Origin: Arthrobacter sp.
GTDB lineage: Bacteria > Actinomycetota > Actinomycetes > Actinomycetales > Micrococcaceae
NCBI RefSeq assembly: GCF_031179985.1
Contig: NZ_JAPSHJ010000005.1
Location: 62,001-126,000 of the forward strand
Length of the DNA: 64,000 nucleotides
Direction: 5' to 3'
Shown: piece by piece, positions 34,921-44,091 of the stretch
Layout: each line of letters begins with the position of its first letter
Position numbering within the stretch: the stretch's first letter is position 1
Translations under genes and position numbers: made by a program
The notes under the pieces: model-generated
Database searches by the model: none
Seen by the model: only the letters and a program-made list of their open reading frames with translations
Told to the model about the DNA's origin: nothing

Positions 34921-35946
34921 TCAAGGACGTGAGGGATGTTTCGCATGGAAGAAGCCTATGGGAGCTCCGCACCCGCCTGGTCCCGGGCTTCGCTTTGCGG
35001 GTGTCACCGTCCCTGCAGGGCGGTAAGTTTTCGGTATCTGAGGGATCCAGCAGCGCACGTCGTCGCGGTATTGCTCGAATTCATGGCCGAACCGTTCGTG
35101 TAAGTCAGACTCCTCGAGCGGTCGGATGGCGTAGTCCCACACCAAGGAGCCTGCGACGGCGTACACGATCACCAGCCAGGACTCCAGGATCAGTCCGACC
35201 GCCGCGCCCTGGACAATCCCGGCGATCGCCATCGGATTACGGATCCAGCGATAGGGGCCCGCGATGACCAGGCGGTTGGGCATTGCTGATGGCAGCGGCG
35301 TTCCATCTCCCAACCTCGACATGACTGCTGCGGACCAGATACCAAGGGAGCTGGCAAGCAGGAGAACGCCAACGCCGACAGGTCCTGCCATTGCGGGAAA
35401 CGGCAGCCCTACCTCCCAGCGCCGTTCGAGGACGGTTATGGCAATCGGAATTGCCACCAGGAAGAACCCCCAGAAGAAGACGATTTGCCCGAGCGTATGA
35501 GCCACGTTTGCACGGATCGGACGGATGTCCGCCTGGCGGAATGCGAACGGACCGCGCAGGATCCATGTGGTCGGTACGCGCCCCAGGAAGACGAGGCAGA
35601 GCGCGATCAGCGAACCTGCCGCGGCAATACCCATGCTGAGTACGCCCCATCCCGCTTCGGTTGTGATGGTGGCGTAGACCGCCAGAGCGACGGCGACGAG
35701 ACCGGTCCAGCCGGCAGTCACCACCGCGGCAGCCCGAACACCAACTGCGGCCAGGGCCGAGGCAACGACGAACAGGGGAACGTCGAAGAACGCGACGACG
35801 GTCGGGTTGAGACTGCCGAGGGTAGCTTCACGCACTGCGGGGGAGAAGAACACCCCGATCCACCAGGACAAACCGGCGATCGCCTGGGCAGCGAAATATG
35901 TCCGGCTCCACAGGGCCAAGGGCGCCACCAGAATCAGCCCGGACAT
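34921..35946 (-). CDS. Isoprenylcysteine methyltransferase-like membrane protein
   Basis: 341 aa with about seven or eight hydrophobic segments. The C-terminal signature GPYRWIRNPMAIAGIVQ and the DLHERFGHEFEQYRDDVRCW segment define the ICMT/phospholipid methyltransferase-like fold that binds S-adenosylmethionine at the membrane. Bacterial members methylate small lipids or are uncharacterised. It lies between the iron-box gene and a TetR gene, in the same direction as both, but gaps of about 115 bases or more argue against a tight operon. Only a weak ribosome site is seen. Confidence 0.78.
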   Translation of the reverse strand: MSGLILVAPLALWSRTYFAAQAIAGLSWWIGVFFSPAVREATLGSLNPTVVAFFDVPLFVVASALAAVGVRAAAVVTAGWTGLVAVALAVYATITTEAGWGVLSMGIAAAGSLIALCLVFLGRVPTTWILRGPFAFRQADIRPIRANVAHTLGQIVFFWGFFLVAIPIAITVLERRWEVGLPFPAMAGPVGVGVLLLASSLGIWSAAVMSRLGDGTPLPSAMPNRLVIAGPYRWIRNPMAIAGIVQGAAVGLILESWLVIVYAVAGSLVWDYAIRPLEESDLHERFGHEFEQYRDDVRCWIPQIPKTYRPAGTVTPAKRSPGPGGCGAPIGFFHAKHPSRP

Positions 35947-36061
35947 ATATGGCCCTGGCGTGGACCAGAAGGCTCCCGGCAGGCGAATGCGAGAGGCATG
36001 TTGTCAGATCCTGTGTTTGTGCTCATGGCTTCCTGCCGGATGTGGAGGGATCAAATTGGTG

Positions 36062-36718
36062 TCAGGCGCGGATACTGCGTGCGAGGTTCAGGACGTCGTC
36101 GAAGATCCTGTTTACTCCTGGGATTTTTGCCAGTGAGATGCCCTTGGCTATGAGGGGGACGAGACCATCAATGAGTCTCCGTGTCCGTTGCTGGTTCTCG
36201 GAGGTGTCGTGTACCCAGAACAACGTAGTGCCCATGTAGGCCAGCCACAGCAGCTCGGGAAGATCGTTGCGCAGCTTTTCGGGGAGAGCTGGGGAAGCCC
36301 CTTTAACGACTGCGTGGAAGAGGGCAAGGGACGCTTCACGGGCTGGCGCGGATTGGTCCCCGAAAGGGTTGACCGGGGAGCTCGGCCGGATGGCTGTGGA
36401 GATGAAGTCCCCGCCAAAGCCGTGATAGGGGGCCATTACATCGACTCCCGCATGGAGGACAGCCTTTAGTCGGTCTCCAAAACCCTCAAGTCCTTCAATT
36501 GTGTGGGAGGCGTGGGCGGCATGCTCGTTCTGGACTTGTTCATAGAGTTCCAGCACCAGATCATCCTTCGAGGCGAAGTAATAGTAGGCGTTGCCCACCG
36601 AAACGCCAGCCTCATTGGCGATGGCACGCATCGTCGTCTTCTCGAAACCGATCTCTCGGAACATCCCCAGGGCAACACTCGCCAACATCTCTCGGGTCCG
36701 TTCACTTTTCACTGCCAT
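36062..36718 (-). CDS. TetR-family regulator divergent from pilus operon
   Basis: About 218 aa from ATG 36718 (GGGGG upstream); a longer in-frame start at 36751 would begin inside an operator. N-terminal helix-turn-helix TTMRAIANEAGVSVGNAYYY, then a helical ligand domain. Two copies of the palindrome TTGAAC-NN-GTTCAA lie just upstream, which is the pattern of TetR autoregulation. The opposite neighbour is the sortase pilus operon at 37009, which it may also control. Confidence 0.9.
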   Translation of the reverse strand: MAVKSERTREMLASVALGMFREIGFEKTTMRAIANEAGVSVGNAYYYFASKDDLVLELYEQVQNEHAAHASHTIEGLEGFGDRLKAVLHAGVDVMAPYHGFGGDFISTAIRPSSPVNPFGDQSAPAREASLALFHAVVKGASPALPEKLRNDLPELLWLAYMGTTLFWVHDTSENQQRTRRLIDGLVPLIAKGISLAKIPGVNRIFDDVLNLARSIRA

Positions 36719-36737
36719 CAGGTGCCCCCAGATATTT

Positions 36738-36751
36738 TTGAACACGTTCAA
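36738..36751. promoter_or_regulatory. TetR operator copy 1
   Basis: TTGAACACGTTCAA, palindromic arms TTGAAC/GTTCAA, 20 bases upstream of the TetR start. Confidence 0.7.
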
Positions 36752-36771
36752 TAGCCACCCTTACACATAAT

Positions 36772-36785
36772 TTGAACATGTTCAA
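36772..36785. promoter_or_regulatory. TetR operator copy 2
   Basis: TTGAACATGTTCAA, perfect 14-base palindrome, 34 bases centre-to-centre from copy 1; a further CAACATGTTG palindrome overlaps its right arm (36783-36792). Confidence 0.7.
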
Positions 36786-37008
36786 CATGTTGTCCGGTGT
36801 GCAAATTGGAACGTCAATCGAGATCGGCGTTATTGGTTTCGTCACGAAATTGAATCGGGGAGGTCATTGGTGAGTCAGGTGCCGAACGAAAATTCACCGT
36901 GTGTCTTACTTCGGGTCTCAACTTACAAAACCTGTGGGCGGGCTGCGTAGGCCGGCTCCATCGTCGGCGCCTTGACGTCCCGGATCGACGAAATGGGGGA
37001 AGAAGTCG

Positions 37009-40000
37009 ATGAGGAACAACCGAGGGCGCAGTGGTCGCCCCATGATGCGCCGCCGAGGCACTGCAGGATCTCTGGTCCTTGCCGTCTTTTTGGGACTTAT
37101 GGCTTTCACTGTTCCGATGCTGACTGCGGCCCCGGTGCAGGCAGCTCCTGGCGACCCGTTCAATTCTGCAGCGGCAACGGTCTATGTGGCCCAGGGCGTC
37201 CCGACAGGGTTGTTTGCAACTACCACTAATGGCTCAGGTGCCACGAGCTTCACTCCGGTCGGCTCCGCCTCCAATTTCCAGTACAACGCGGTCGCCTACA
37301 ACCCGGCCGACAACTACATTTACGGCATAGCACTCACGGCAGGAACCGCTAACAACGGGACTGCCGTCCCTGCCGGGTCTCTCATCCGCATTGGCCAGGA
37401 CGGGTATATCACCAGGGTAGGTACCGCGACTTTCGGTGCGGCAACCAACGTAGGTGCATTCAGCCCCGATGGCTTCATGTACGTCATGAGCGGGAACGCT
37501 GGAACAAGTATCCAAAAAATCAATACAACAACCGGTGCGCCAGCCGGAACCGTCACCCTAACGTCGGCTCCTGTTATTTCCGACTTCACCTACAAGGGGG
37601 GCTTTTTCTGGGCCATCCAGAACTCTACCGGCCGGCCAGTCCGGATCAACCCTATAAACGGCGCCGTGCTTGTATACAACCCGCTCGTTCCGATCGCGAT
37701 TGGCTACGGAGCGGCATGGACTTACGGGAACGGCAACCTTGGGTTCTCCAACAACGAAACTGGCAGGATCTACCAGATTGCGGTTACCAACCCAACCGCA
37801 ACACCTCCAGGGGTTCCAACGTTCACCGTGGTCTCATCCAACCCTGGGCCCCCGAACGGCAACAATGACGGGACATCCTCCCCAGGCATCCCAACCGATC
37901 TGTCGATCATCAAGACCACCTCGCCCGCATTTACTCCAGGCACAGCAATCAGCTACACCATCACCGTGACCAACAATGGTGCCGGAGTCTCAACCGGTTT
38001 CATCGTCACTGACGCGGTGCCTTCTCCTCTGACCACAGTGACCACAAACAACAGTGCCGCCTGCACAGTCACGGGGAACAACGTCCGGTGTGTCGGCGGT
38101 ACCCTCGCCGTAGGAGCAACACAGACCTACACCATCACGGCTCAAGTCCCGAGCGGCACCACTGCCTGCATCACCAACACCGCCACGGTGCTGGCGAACG
38201 AGGCTGACTCGAGCGATACGAACAACTCCTCGTCAGCAACCAGCTGCCCTGGGCCGCTTATCACCTGTACCTCAAACCCGAATCTGTTCAACACCGGTTA
38301 TAACGTGGCAACCGGCGGCGTCCTTGCGAACCTGGCAAAAGACGCGAACTGGGACGTGGCTGGACCATTTACTACAGCGACTGATGCTGAGTACACCGCT
38401 GCACCGTACATGGGCAGCTCTATGCCCCCCGGAGGGGCCACATGGACGGACGCCAATGTAGGGAACCTTGTACCTCAGGCCGGAGGGTGGGCACCCAGCC
38501 CTTACAGCAACGCCCAGTGGATTTCCCAGCAAACCACGGCGGCACCCGATCAAGGCTTATTCGCTGGTGACTGGTACTACCGCTATAACTTCACCCTGGC
38601 ACCCTCCGTCGATGCATCCACCTTCGCACTGTCGATGGACTTCTACGCCGACAACAGCGTTTCTCAGATCTTCATCAATGGAACTGCACAAAGCTCCCAG
38701 ATCACCGGTATACCCAGCAGCGGTACCAATAACCCGTACTTCTACCCAGGGTTTGTCTCTTCTGCCAGAGCCTCGACAACTCTGAAAAACAACTGGCAGA
38801 CGGGCCTGAACTCAATCATCATCCAGATCAAGAGTGGGCGACCCATGGAAGGCTTCATGGCGCAGATGCGGCCCAGTGCGTTGTGCGCCTCGGTGCAGGT
38901 GACTAAGACGGTTGCCAGCAGGTTCGAGTCCGCTGACCAGTTCACTGTCAGTGTTGCTGACAGCACTCCGACCATTCTGACTTCGGCCACAACATCCGGT
39001 ACTGGCACTTCGGCAACCAGCGCCCTGGCTTATATCCGCACGGGATCGACATACACGCTGACTGACGCACCGGCCGCGGGAACGGATATCGGCAACTACA
39101 CGAAGACGGCCTCTTGCGTGGGTGCCACTTCTGGCACTTCTCCTCCCCTGACCGGGACTGGACCTTCATGGACCTTCACCCCGGCTGTTGTTGAAAACTA
39201 CACCTGCTCCATCACGAACACCGCAATGAGCCCTTCACCGTGGACGGTGGCTAAGTCCGCCACTGTCGCAGATGCAGTGCCGGCGGGCGGGATCGTGCAC
39301 CCTGGTGAGACCATCACATACAGCGTTGTTGCAACGAATACCGGTAACACCAGCCTGCCGGGTGTGGTGCTGACCGATGATCTGAGCGCTGTCCTGGATG
39401 ATGCAGCGTTCGTGCCGGGTTCCGCGCAGTTGGTGATCGACGGCGGAGCCCCGGCCACGCTGGCCGATCCGGATACTTCCACGCAGCCGATCACGCTGAC
39501 TACCGCGCCGTTCACACTGCCGGCAGGAAAACTCGCCACGCTGGTCTATCGGGTGACCTCAAACGCAGACGCATGGTCCAGGACGCTGACTAACGTTGTC
39601 ACCGGCACCAGCACCGTGACGCCGCCGACCAGCTGTTTTACCGGACAGGAACCGCTTGACCCGAGCTGCACAACCACTCACACGACCCCGGCGAAGTTCC
39701 TGATCGAAAAGGTCGGGGAGTCTTCAGGTTCGATCTGGGTGCCGATGACTGGGTCCTCCTGGGCTATCCATGACGACTCGAATGGCACCCCAGGGGCCGT
39801 GAACCCTGACTATCAGGCCGCGGCCGTACCCACTGAGACGGGCCGATTCCAGGTCGAAGGAATCCTCCCGGGTGTGTACTGGCTCGAAGAGACAGTTGCT
39901 CCTCATGGCTTCAATCTCCTGGCTGAGCCGGTGCAGTTCACGGTGGAGGCTGATGGTGCCATCACTGTCGGCGAAGGCAATGGCAGCGGCGTCGTCACTA

Positions 40001-40173
40001 GCAGCGACGAGGATGAGGACAATATTTTCCTCGTCACCGTCAGGGATGTGCCTTCCCTGAAGATGCCCGACACCGGTGGCACCAGCTACTGGCCGTTCGT
40101 CTTCTCTGGCTCTGCCCTCCTGCTTGCCGCCTTTGTCCTGGCCTCCGCTAACATCCGACGCCGGAATCAGTAA
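37009..40173 (+). CDS. Large sortase-anchored pilus-tip/adhesin protein
   Basis: 1054 aa. Signal peptide with hydrophobic core SLVLAVFLGLMAF and cleavage near VQAAPG. The N-terminal third has repeated NxxGxxY-type blades suggesting a beta-propeller (about residues 55-290). DUF11-type Ig domains follow (DLSIIKTTSPAFTPGTAISY; WTVAKSATVADAVPAGG). A SpaA-like domain with an E-box-like GVYWLEETVAPHGFNL segment precedes the sorting signal: MPDTGG, a hydrophobic helix and RRRNQ. A GGGGGAAG ribosome site precedes the ATG. Size and place before the major pilin suit a tip subunit joined by the class C sortase. Confidence 0.88.
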   Translation: MRNNRGRSGRPMMRRRGTAGSLVLAVFLGLMAFTVPMLTAAPVQAAPGDPFNSAAATVYVAQGVPTGLFATTTNGSGATSFTPVGSASNFQYNAVAYNPADNYIYGIALTAGTANNGTAVPAGSLIRIGQDGYITRVGTATFGAATNVGAFSPDGFMYVMSGNAGTSIQKINTTTGAPAGTVTLTSAPVISDFTYKGGFFWAIQNSTGRPVRINPINGAVLVYNPLVPIAIGYGAAWTYGNGNLGFSNNETGRIYQIAVTNPTATPPGVPTFTVVSSNPGPPNGNNDGTSSPGIPTDLSIIKTTSPAFTPGTAISYTITVTNNGAGVSTGFIVTDAVPSPLTTVTTNNSAACTVTGNNVRCVGGTLAVGATQTYTITAQVPSGTTACITNTATVLANEADSSDTNNSSSATSCPGPLITCTSNPNLFNTGYNVATGGVLANLAKDANWDVAGPFTTATDAEYTAAPYMGSSMPPGGATWTDANVGNLVPQAGGWAPSPYSNAQWISQQTTAAPDQGLFAGDWYYRYNFTLAPSVDASTFALSMDFYADNSVSQIFINGTAQSSQITGIPSSGTNNPYFYPGFVSSARASTTLKNNWQTGLNSIIIQIKSGRPMEGFMAQMRPSALCASVQVTKTVASRFESADQFTVSVADSTPTILTSATTSGTGTSATSALAYIRTGSTYTLTDAPAAGTDIGNYTKTASCVGATSGTSPPLTGTGPSWTFTPAVVENYTCSITNTAMSPSPWTVAKSATVADAVPAGGIVHPGETITYSVVATNTGNTSLPGVVLTDDLSAVLDDAAFVPGSAQLVIDGGAPATLADPDTSTQPITLTTAPFTLPAGKLATLVYRVTSNADAWSRTLTNVVTGTSTVTPPTSCFTGQEPLDPSCTTTHTTPAKFLIEKVGESSGSIWVPMTGSSWAIHDDSNGTPGAVNPDYQAAAVPTETGRFQVEGILPGVYWLEETVAPHGFNLLAEPVQFTVEADGAITVGEGNGSGVVTSSDEDEDNIFLVTVRDVPSLKMPDTGGTSYWPFVFSGSALLLAAFVLASANIRRRNQ

Positions 40174-40276
40174 GCGGCCTGACACCTGGTCCCGGTCCTG
40201 CCCACTCCTGAAGGGCCGGGGCTCCACAAATGTTCACTCCCAAGCATCTGCACTATCAATAAGAAAGAAGATACAA

Positions 40277-41740
40277 ATGGGTAATCACAGCTCCGGGCGG
40301 ATTTGGAAGACCACTGCCGCCACCATTGCCGGGGCGGTGCTGGCAATGTCCTTCTCCGTGGCTCCGGCGTCCGCCGCCCCCTTGGTCGACGGCGACCAGC
40401 CCGGTTCCATTACCATTCACAAGTTTGAGCGTCCGAGCACGCCCACAGGCCTGCCGAACGACGGCACCGCTGTTGATACTTCAGCCCTTACTCCGCTGGC
40501 CGGCATCGGCTTCACCATCCAGCAGGTCAATGCCCTTGACCTGTCCACCAACGCTGGCTGGGAGTCTGCGCACAACCTAAGCACGGTGTTCTCCGCCGAG
40601 GACCCTGAAGGGTCCATTACGGGTGCAGGGTTCACCCTGGGAACAGGACTGACCCAGGTCACTGATACCGCCGGTACAGCATCCTTCACCAGTCTTCCCG
40701 TGGGCCTGTATCTGGTCACTGAGACCAGCTACCCCTCCAGCGTGACGCCGTCGGCCCCGTTCCTGGTCTCTGTGCCGCTGACCGATCCGAACACCACGGA
40801 CAACTGGCTCTACGACGTCCATGTCTACCCGAAGAATTCTGTAACGACTGCCGCGAAGACCGTCAGCGACGCTGCCGATATCAACCTCGGCGACCAGATC
40901 GACTTCACCATCAGCGGTGATATCCCCAACGAAGCCGTTCTCGATGGCTACAAAGTGGTTGATGCACTGGATCCGAAGCTGACCTACATCAACGCAACCG
41001 CAACATTGGTCGATGGCACGGTTATCACTGAGGTCATCGACTACACAGTGGCCTTCGATGCTGCCACGAACACTGTTTCGGTCACCTTCACCCCGGAAGG
41101 TCTTGCGGTGCTCGCAGCCCACAACGACACCCGAGTTCAGGTCGTTGTGAACACCACGGTGAACACCATCGGTGAGATCGCGAACAGCGCGACGGTCTTC
41201 CCGAACGCGGGCAGCTTCACCGGCACTGGCGTACCCACCCCGCCAGTCGTCACCAAATGGGGCGAAATCACTCTGCAGAAGGTAGGCCCAACCGGTGCCG
41301 CCCTTGCCGGTGCTTCCTTCTCGGTCTACGCTAACGAAGCTGACGCACTGGCAGGTGCCAACCCGATCGTGCTCAACAGCCAGAGCGTCTTCACGGTTGC
41401 CGCCGATGGAACGCTGACAATCTCCGGTCTGCGGTACTCCGACTGGGCCAACGGTGCAACAGTCTCCCCTGGATCCCCGGACTACCGCACGTACTACCTG
41501 GTTGAAACCGCGGCACCGGCCGGTCATGAGCTGCTCGCAGCACCGGTCTCATTCCTGATCAACACTGCGACCACCACGGCGGGCGTGGATCTTGAGATCA
41601 CCAACGTTCCGTCCAACAACGGATTCGAGCTGCCGCTGACCGGTGGTGTTGGTGCTGCCCTGTTCTACGCCGGCGGTTCCCTCCTGGTTGCTGGCGCAGC
41701 CCTGCTGCTCGTGCGTTCACGTCGGGCAGCAAAGAACTAA
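40277..41740 (+). CDS. Major pilin (SpaH/EbpB-type, LPXTG)
   Basis: 487 aa from ATG 40277 (AAGAAAGAAG ribosome site). Signal peptide ending SVAPASAAP. Pilin motif DVHVYPKN gives the lysine used for polymerisation (K186). An E-box-like segment YYLVETAAPAGHELL supports an isopeptide-bonded domain. Sorting signal LPLTGG (from residue 452), hydrophobic helix, and RSRRAAKN tail. Three Ig-like domains are expected, as in SpaA-type shafts. It sits between the tip protein and the sortase. Confidence 0.94.
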   Translation: MGNHSSGRIWKTTAATIAGAVLAMSFSVAPASAAPLVDGDQPGSITIHKFERPSTPTGLPNDGTAVDTSALTPLAGIGFTIQQVNALDLSTNAGWESAHNLSTVFSAEDPEGSITGAGFTLGTGLTQVTDTAGTASFTSLPVGLYLVTETSYPSSVTPSAPFLVSVPLTDPNTTDNWLYDVHVYPKNSVTTAAKTVSDAADINLGDQIDFTISGDIPNEAVLDGYKVVDALDPKLTYINATATLVDGTVITEVIDYTVAFDAATNTVSVTFTPEGLAVLAAHNDTRVQVVVNTTVNTIGEIANSATVFPNAGSFTGTGVPTPPVVTKWGEITLQKVGPTGAALAGASFSVYANEADALAGANPIVLNSQSVFTVAADGTLTISGLRYSDWANGATVSPGSPDYRTYYLVETAAPAGHELLAAPVSFLINTATTTAGVDLEITNVPSNNGFELPLTGGVGAALFYAGGSLLVAGAALLLVRSRRAAKN

Positions 41741-41797
41741 CACTCTGATAGCGCTGCTACAGCCGTTGTGTTCGCAGCTAACTTTCCCAGGATCCTC

Positions 41798-42751
41798 ATG
41801 ACACAGCCAGAATCGATTCACGCCCCGCCTCAGACGCCCGATAGGACCCGCCCTAGGCGGAGACTTCGCCAGCAGTGGAGCAAGCAACGTGTCGTCATCG
41901 TTCTGGCTGCGGTCCTCGGCGTGGGGGTTCTGGTCTATCCAACAGCTTCGGCGTGGTTCTCTGACCGGGTGCATGCCACGGAAATCAGCGGCTACATCGA
42001 TAGCGTTGAAAACATCTCCCCGTCCGTGAAGACAGGCCTTCTGAACGAAGCCCGGCAATTCAACAAGCAACTGCCTTTCGGGCCGCTGCGGGATCCGTTC
42101 GCCCTGAACGAGAACGGCGAGCAGACTGTCATCGGTTCCGGCTCTGATGCGTATAAGAAAATGCTTGGCGTCGGACCTGACGGGATGATGGGACGCATCA
42201 GTATCCCCTCCATCCGTGCAGACCTGCCAATCCTTCATGGGACAGATGAGGGCGCCCTCTCCAGAGGGATCGGGCACCTGTTCGGCTCCGCCCTGCCGGT
42301 CGGGGGAGACAGCACCCACAGCGTCCTTACCGGCCACTCCGGGTTCGTCAGCGCCACACTTTTTGACCACTTGGACCAAGTCACTGAAGGCGACGTTTTT
42401 AGCGTTACGACGCTGGACGAGACCCTTCACTACAAGGTCGACCAAATCCTGACGGTGCTTCCCGACGACACTAGGGCTCTTCGCAAAGTGGAGGGCAAGG
42501 ACTACATCACCCTGATCACGTGCACCCCCAAAGGTATCAACAGTCACAGGCTGCTCGTGCGTGGCGAACGAACCGACCCGCCGGTCATCGACTCAACCCA
42601 GCACGTCCTCCCCAGCACGACAACTGACCCCGGCTTTCCCTGGTGGGCACTGGCACTTCTGGTCGCAGCTACACTCCCAATCGTTGCTACACGCGCACCC
42701 GGCCGCGCACCAAAAGCAGCAGCAATGCCAACCAAAACAGACCCGGACTAG
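41798..42751 (+). CDS. srtC: Class C sortase (pilin polymerase)
   Basis: 317 aa from ATG 41798. N-terminal membrane helix RVVIVLAAVLGVGVLVYPTA and a C-terminal one (WWALALLVAATLPIVA), the two-helix topology of class C. Lid motif DPF in LRDPFALN. Catalytic H180 in TGHSG, C242 in LITCTP and R255 in HRLLVRGER. It joins pilin K186 to the LPLTG threonine of the next subunit. The stop overlaps the convergent gene at 42748 by four bases. Confidence 0.95.
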   Translation: MTQPESIHAPPQTPDRTRPRRRLRQQWSKQRVVIVLAAVLGVGVLVYPTASAWFSDRVHATEISGYIDSVENISPSVKTGLLNEARQFNKQLPFGPLRDPFALNENGEQTVIGSGSDAYKKMLGVGPDGMMGRISIPSIRADLPILHGTDEGALSRGIGHLFGSALPVGGDSTHSVLTGHSGFVSATLFDHLDQVTEGDVFSVTTLDETLHYKVDQILTVLPDDTRALRKVEGKDYITLITCTPKGINSHRLLVRGERTDPPVIDSTQHVLPSTTTDPGFPWWALALLVAATLPIVATRAPGRAPKAAAMPTKTDPD

Positions 42752-43032
42752 CCGCCGTCTTCAAGCCCAGCCAGCTGCTCCAGTTCCAGGGCGGCGAGAA
42801 GCTCCGTTACAGGCACGTTGATGGCTTGGGCGGCCGCCGACAGGATGGTGAAGTGTTGCCGGGCGAGAGCGATGGCCAGCTCTGTTGCGGAGTTGGGGCC
42901 GTTGCGTCTCACCAACTCTTCGACGAGCTCGGTCATGCGGCCGGTCAGCTGCCCCGGTCCTTCGGATTCCTCGGCCGCAATTCGCGTCATAACGACCGCA
43001 GCCAGGCCGGCGTGATCATATCTCAGTCCCAT
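42748..43032 (-). CDS. Small helical protein, unknown
   Basis: 94 aa, rich in Ala, Leu and Glu and predicted to be almost fully helical; no membrane segment. No family is recognised, and it lacks the DPVxxLxxTG signature of the other small proteins here. It is divergent from the ECF sigma gene at 43212 and overlaps the sortase stop. The ELIAIALARQHFTILSAAAQ-like stretch in the middle recurs in no other protein of the window. Confidence 0.5.
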   Translation of the reverse strand: MGLRYDHAGLAAVVMTRIAAEESEGPGQLTGRMTELVEELVRRNGPNSATELAIALARQHFTILSAAAQAINVPVTELLAALELEQLAGLEDGG

Positions 43033-43211
43033 TGAAACACTTTAGAGCCGCCCGTCGGGATTTTGTGCTTTTACCGCAATGGCCTATCCATCCCAAGAAG
43101 ATTCTTTTCGGCCCCATGCAGTTTCGCGTCATAAAACGGAAGCCGCCCGCGTATAGGAGGAGAGCGGTGGTCATCGTTTACTGGGTTTGGGGCGAGTGAT
43201 GGGAAGAATGC

Positions 43212-43844
43212 GTGGAGACAGTGGGGGAACTGGTGCCCGAGGACGCCGGCGTCTTTGGGCCGGAGGCGGACCTGATCGATGGTGTGCGGAACGGGGATCC
43301 GGATGCGATGGCTGCCCTGTATGAGCGGCACCGCGAACCGGCGTTGAGGTTTGCCCGGTCGCTGATGTCCCGGGCGGAGGATGCTGAAGATGTTCTGCAT
43401 GAGGCGTTCGCGAACGCTGTTCGTGCTATCCGTAACGGCTTCGGCCCCAGCGACTCGTTTGCGCCTTACCTGAATACCTGTGTGCGCTCGGTCTCGAATA
43501 ATGCCTGGAAGAGGCAGGCGAAGGAGAGGACGTCCCCCTTCGAAGACCTGGACCCTCTCGCCGTCGCCGTTGAAGACCCTGGCTTGGAAACAGTGTTGAG
43601 TGTTTTCGAGCACGAGCACGTTGCGGCGGCAATGCGGACTCTTCCGGAACGGTGGCGCATAGTGCTCTGGCATTCCGAGGTAATGGGCGAACCGCCAAGG
43701 AACATCGCCCCTTTGCTGGGCATCGAAGCCAATGCGGTCTCATCGCTGCTGATCAGGGCCCGTGCCGGGCTTCGCGCCGCCTACGAACGGCAGGCCCTCC
43801 CAATGACAGAACCGGGAGGCCTGGACCGTGGTGGACTCAACTGA
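43212..43844 (+). CDS. ECF sigma factor of a three-gene coupled operon
   Basis: 210 aa from GTG 43212 (GGGAAG upstream). Region 2: RAEDAEDVLHEAFANAVRAI; region 4: LPERWRIVLWHSEVMGEPPR through VSSLLIRARAGLRAAYE. It is very close to the sigma factor at 48012 (region 4 nearly identical), so one arose by recent duplication. The following small ORF D starts 17 bases before this gene ends, and a small membrane protein follows with an ATGA overlap; the trio is probably one transcript. Confidence 0.9.
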   Translation: METVGELVPEDAGVFGPEADLIDGVRNGDPDAMAALYERHREPALRFARSLMSRAEDAEDVLHEAFANAVRAIRNGFGPSDSFAPYLNTCVRSVSNNAWKRQAKERTSPFEDLDPLAVAVEDPGLETVLSVFEHEHVAAAMRTLPERWRIVLWHSEVMGEPPRNIAPLLGIEANAVSSLLIRARAGLRAAYERQALPMTEPGGLDRGGLN

Positions 43845-44091
43845 GGGATACGAGGGGAGACCCGTGGGCGCAGGTCTTTTTCCCAGGGACATGGTGGGCG
43901 TCGAGGGGATGCTGCTTCAGGACCTTGCCGGATCCTACGCGGAATACCGCCATGCCTTGGCAGGCCCCTTTGACCCTGTGAAGATCCTGGCACTCACCGG
44001 CGACGTCCTCCAGTCCGTCAGCACTATCCTCTCCGCCATCGAGCAGCCCCCCGAGCACCACACCGTAGACCCAGGAAAGGCCTGGCAATGA
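43828..44091 (+). CDS. ECF-associated small protein, copy D
   Basis: 87 aa, GTG start inside the sigma gene with GGGAGG nine bases upstream. The C-terminal signature FDPVKILALTGDVLQSVSTI fits the DPVxxLxxTG pattern; the preceding LAGSYAEYRHAL matches the LxxxWxxY region of copies A-C. It differs most from copies A and C, so the family call rests on the signature and genomic link. Translational coupling to a sigma factor makes a regulatory partner (co-factor or anti-sigma) the leading guess. Confidence 0.68.
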   Translation: MVDSTEGYEGRPVGAGLFPRDMVGVEGMLLQDLAGSYAEYRHALAGPFDPVKILALTGDVLQSVSTILSAIEQPPEHHTVDPGKAWQ

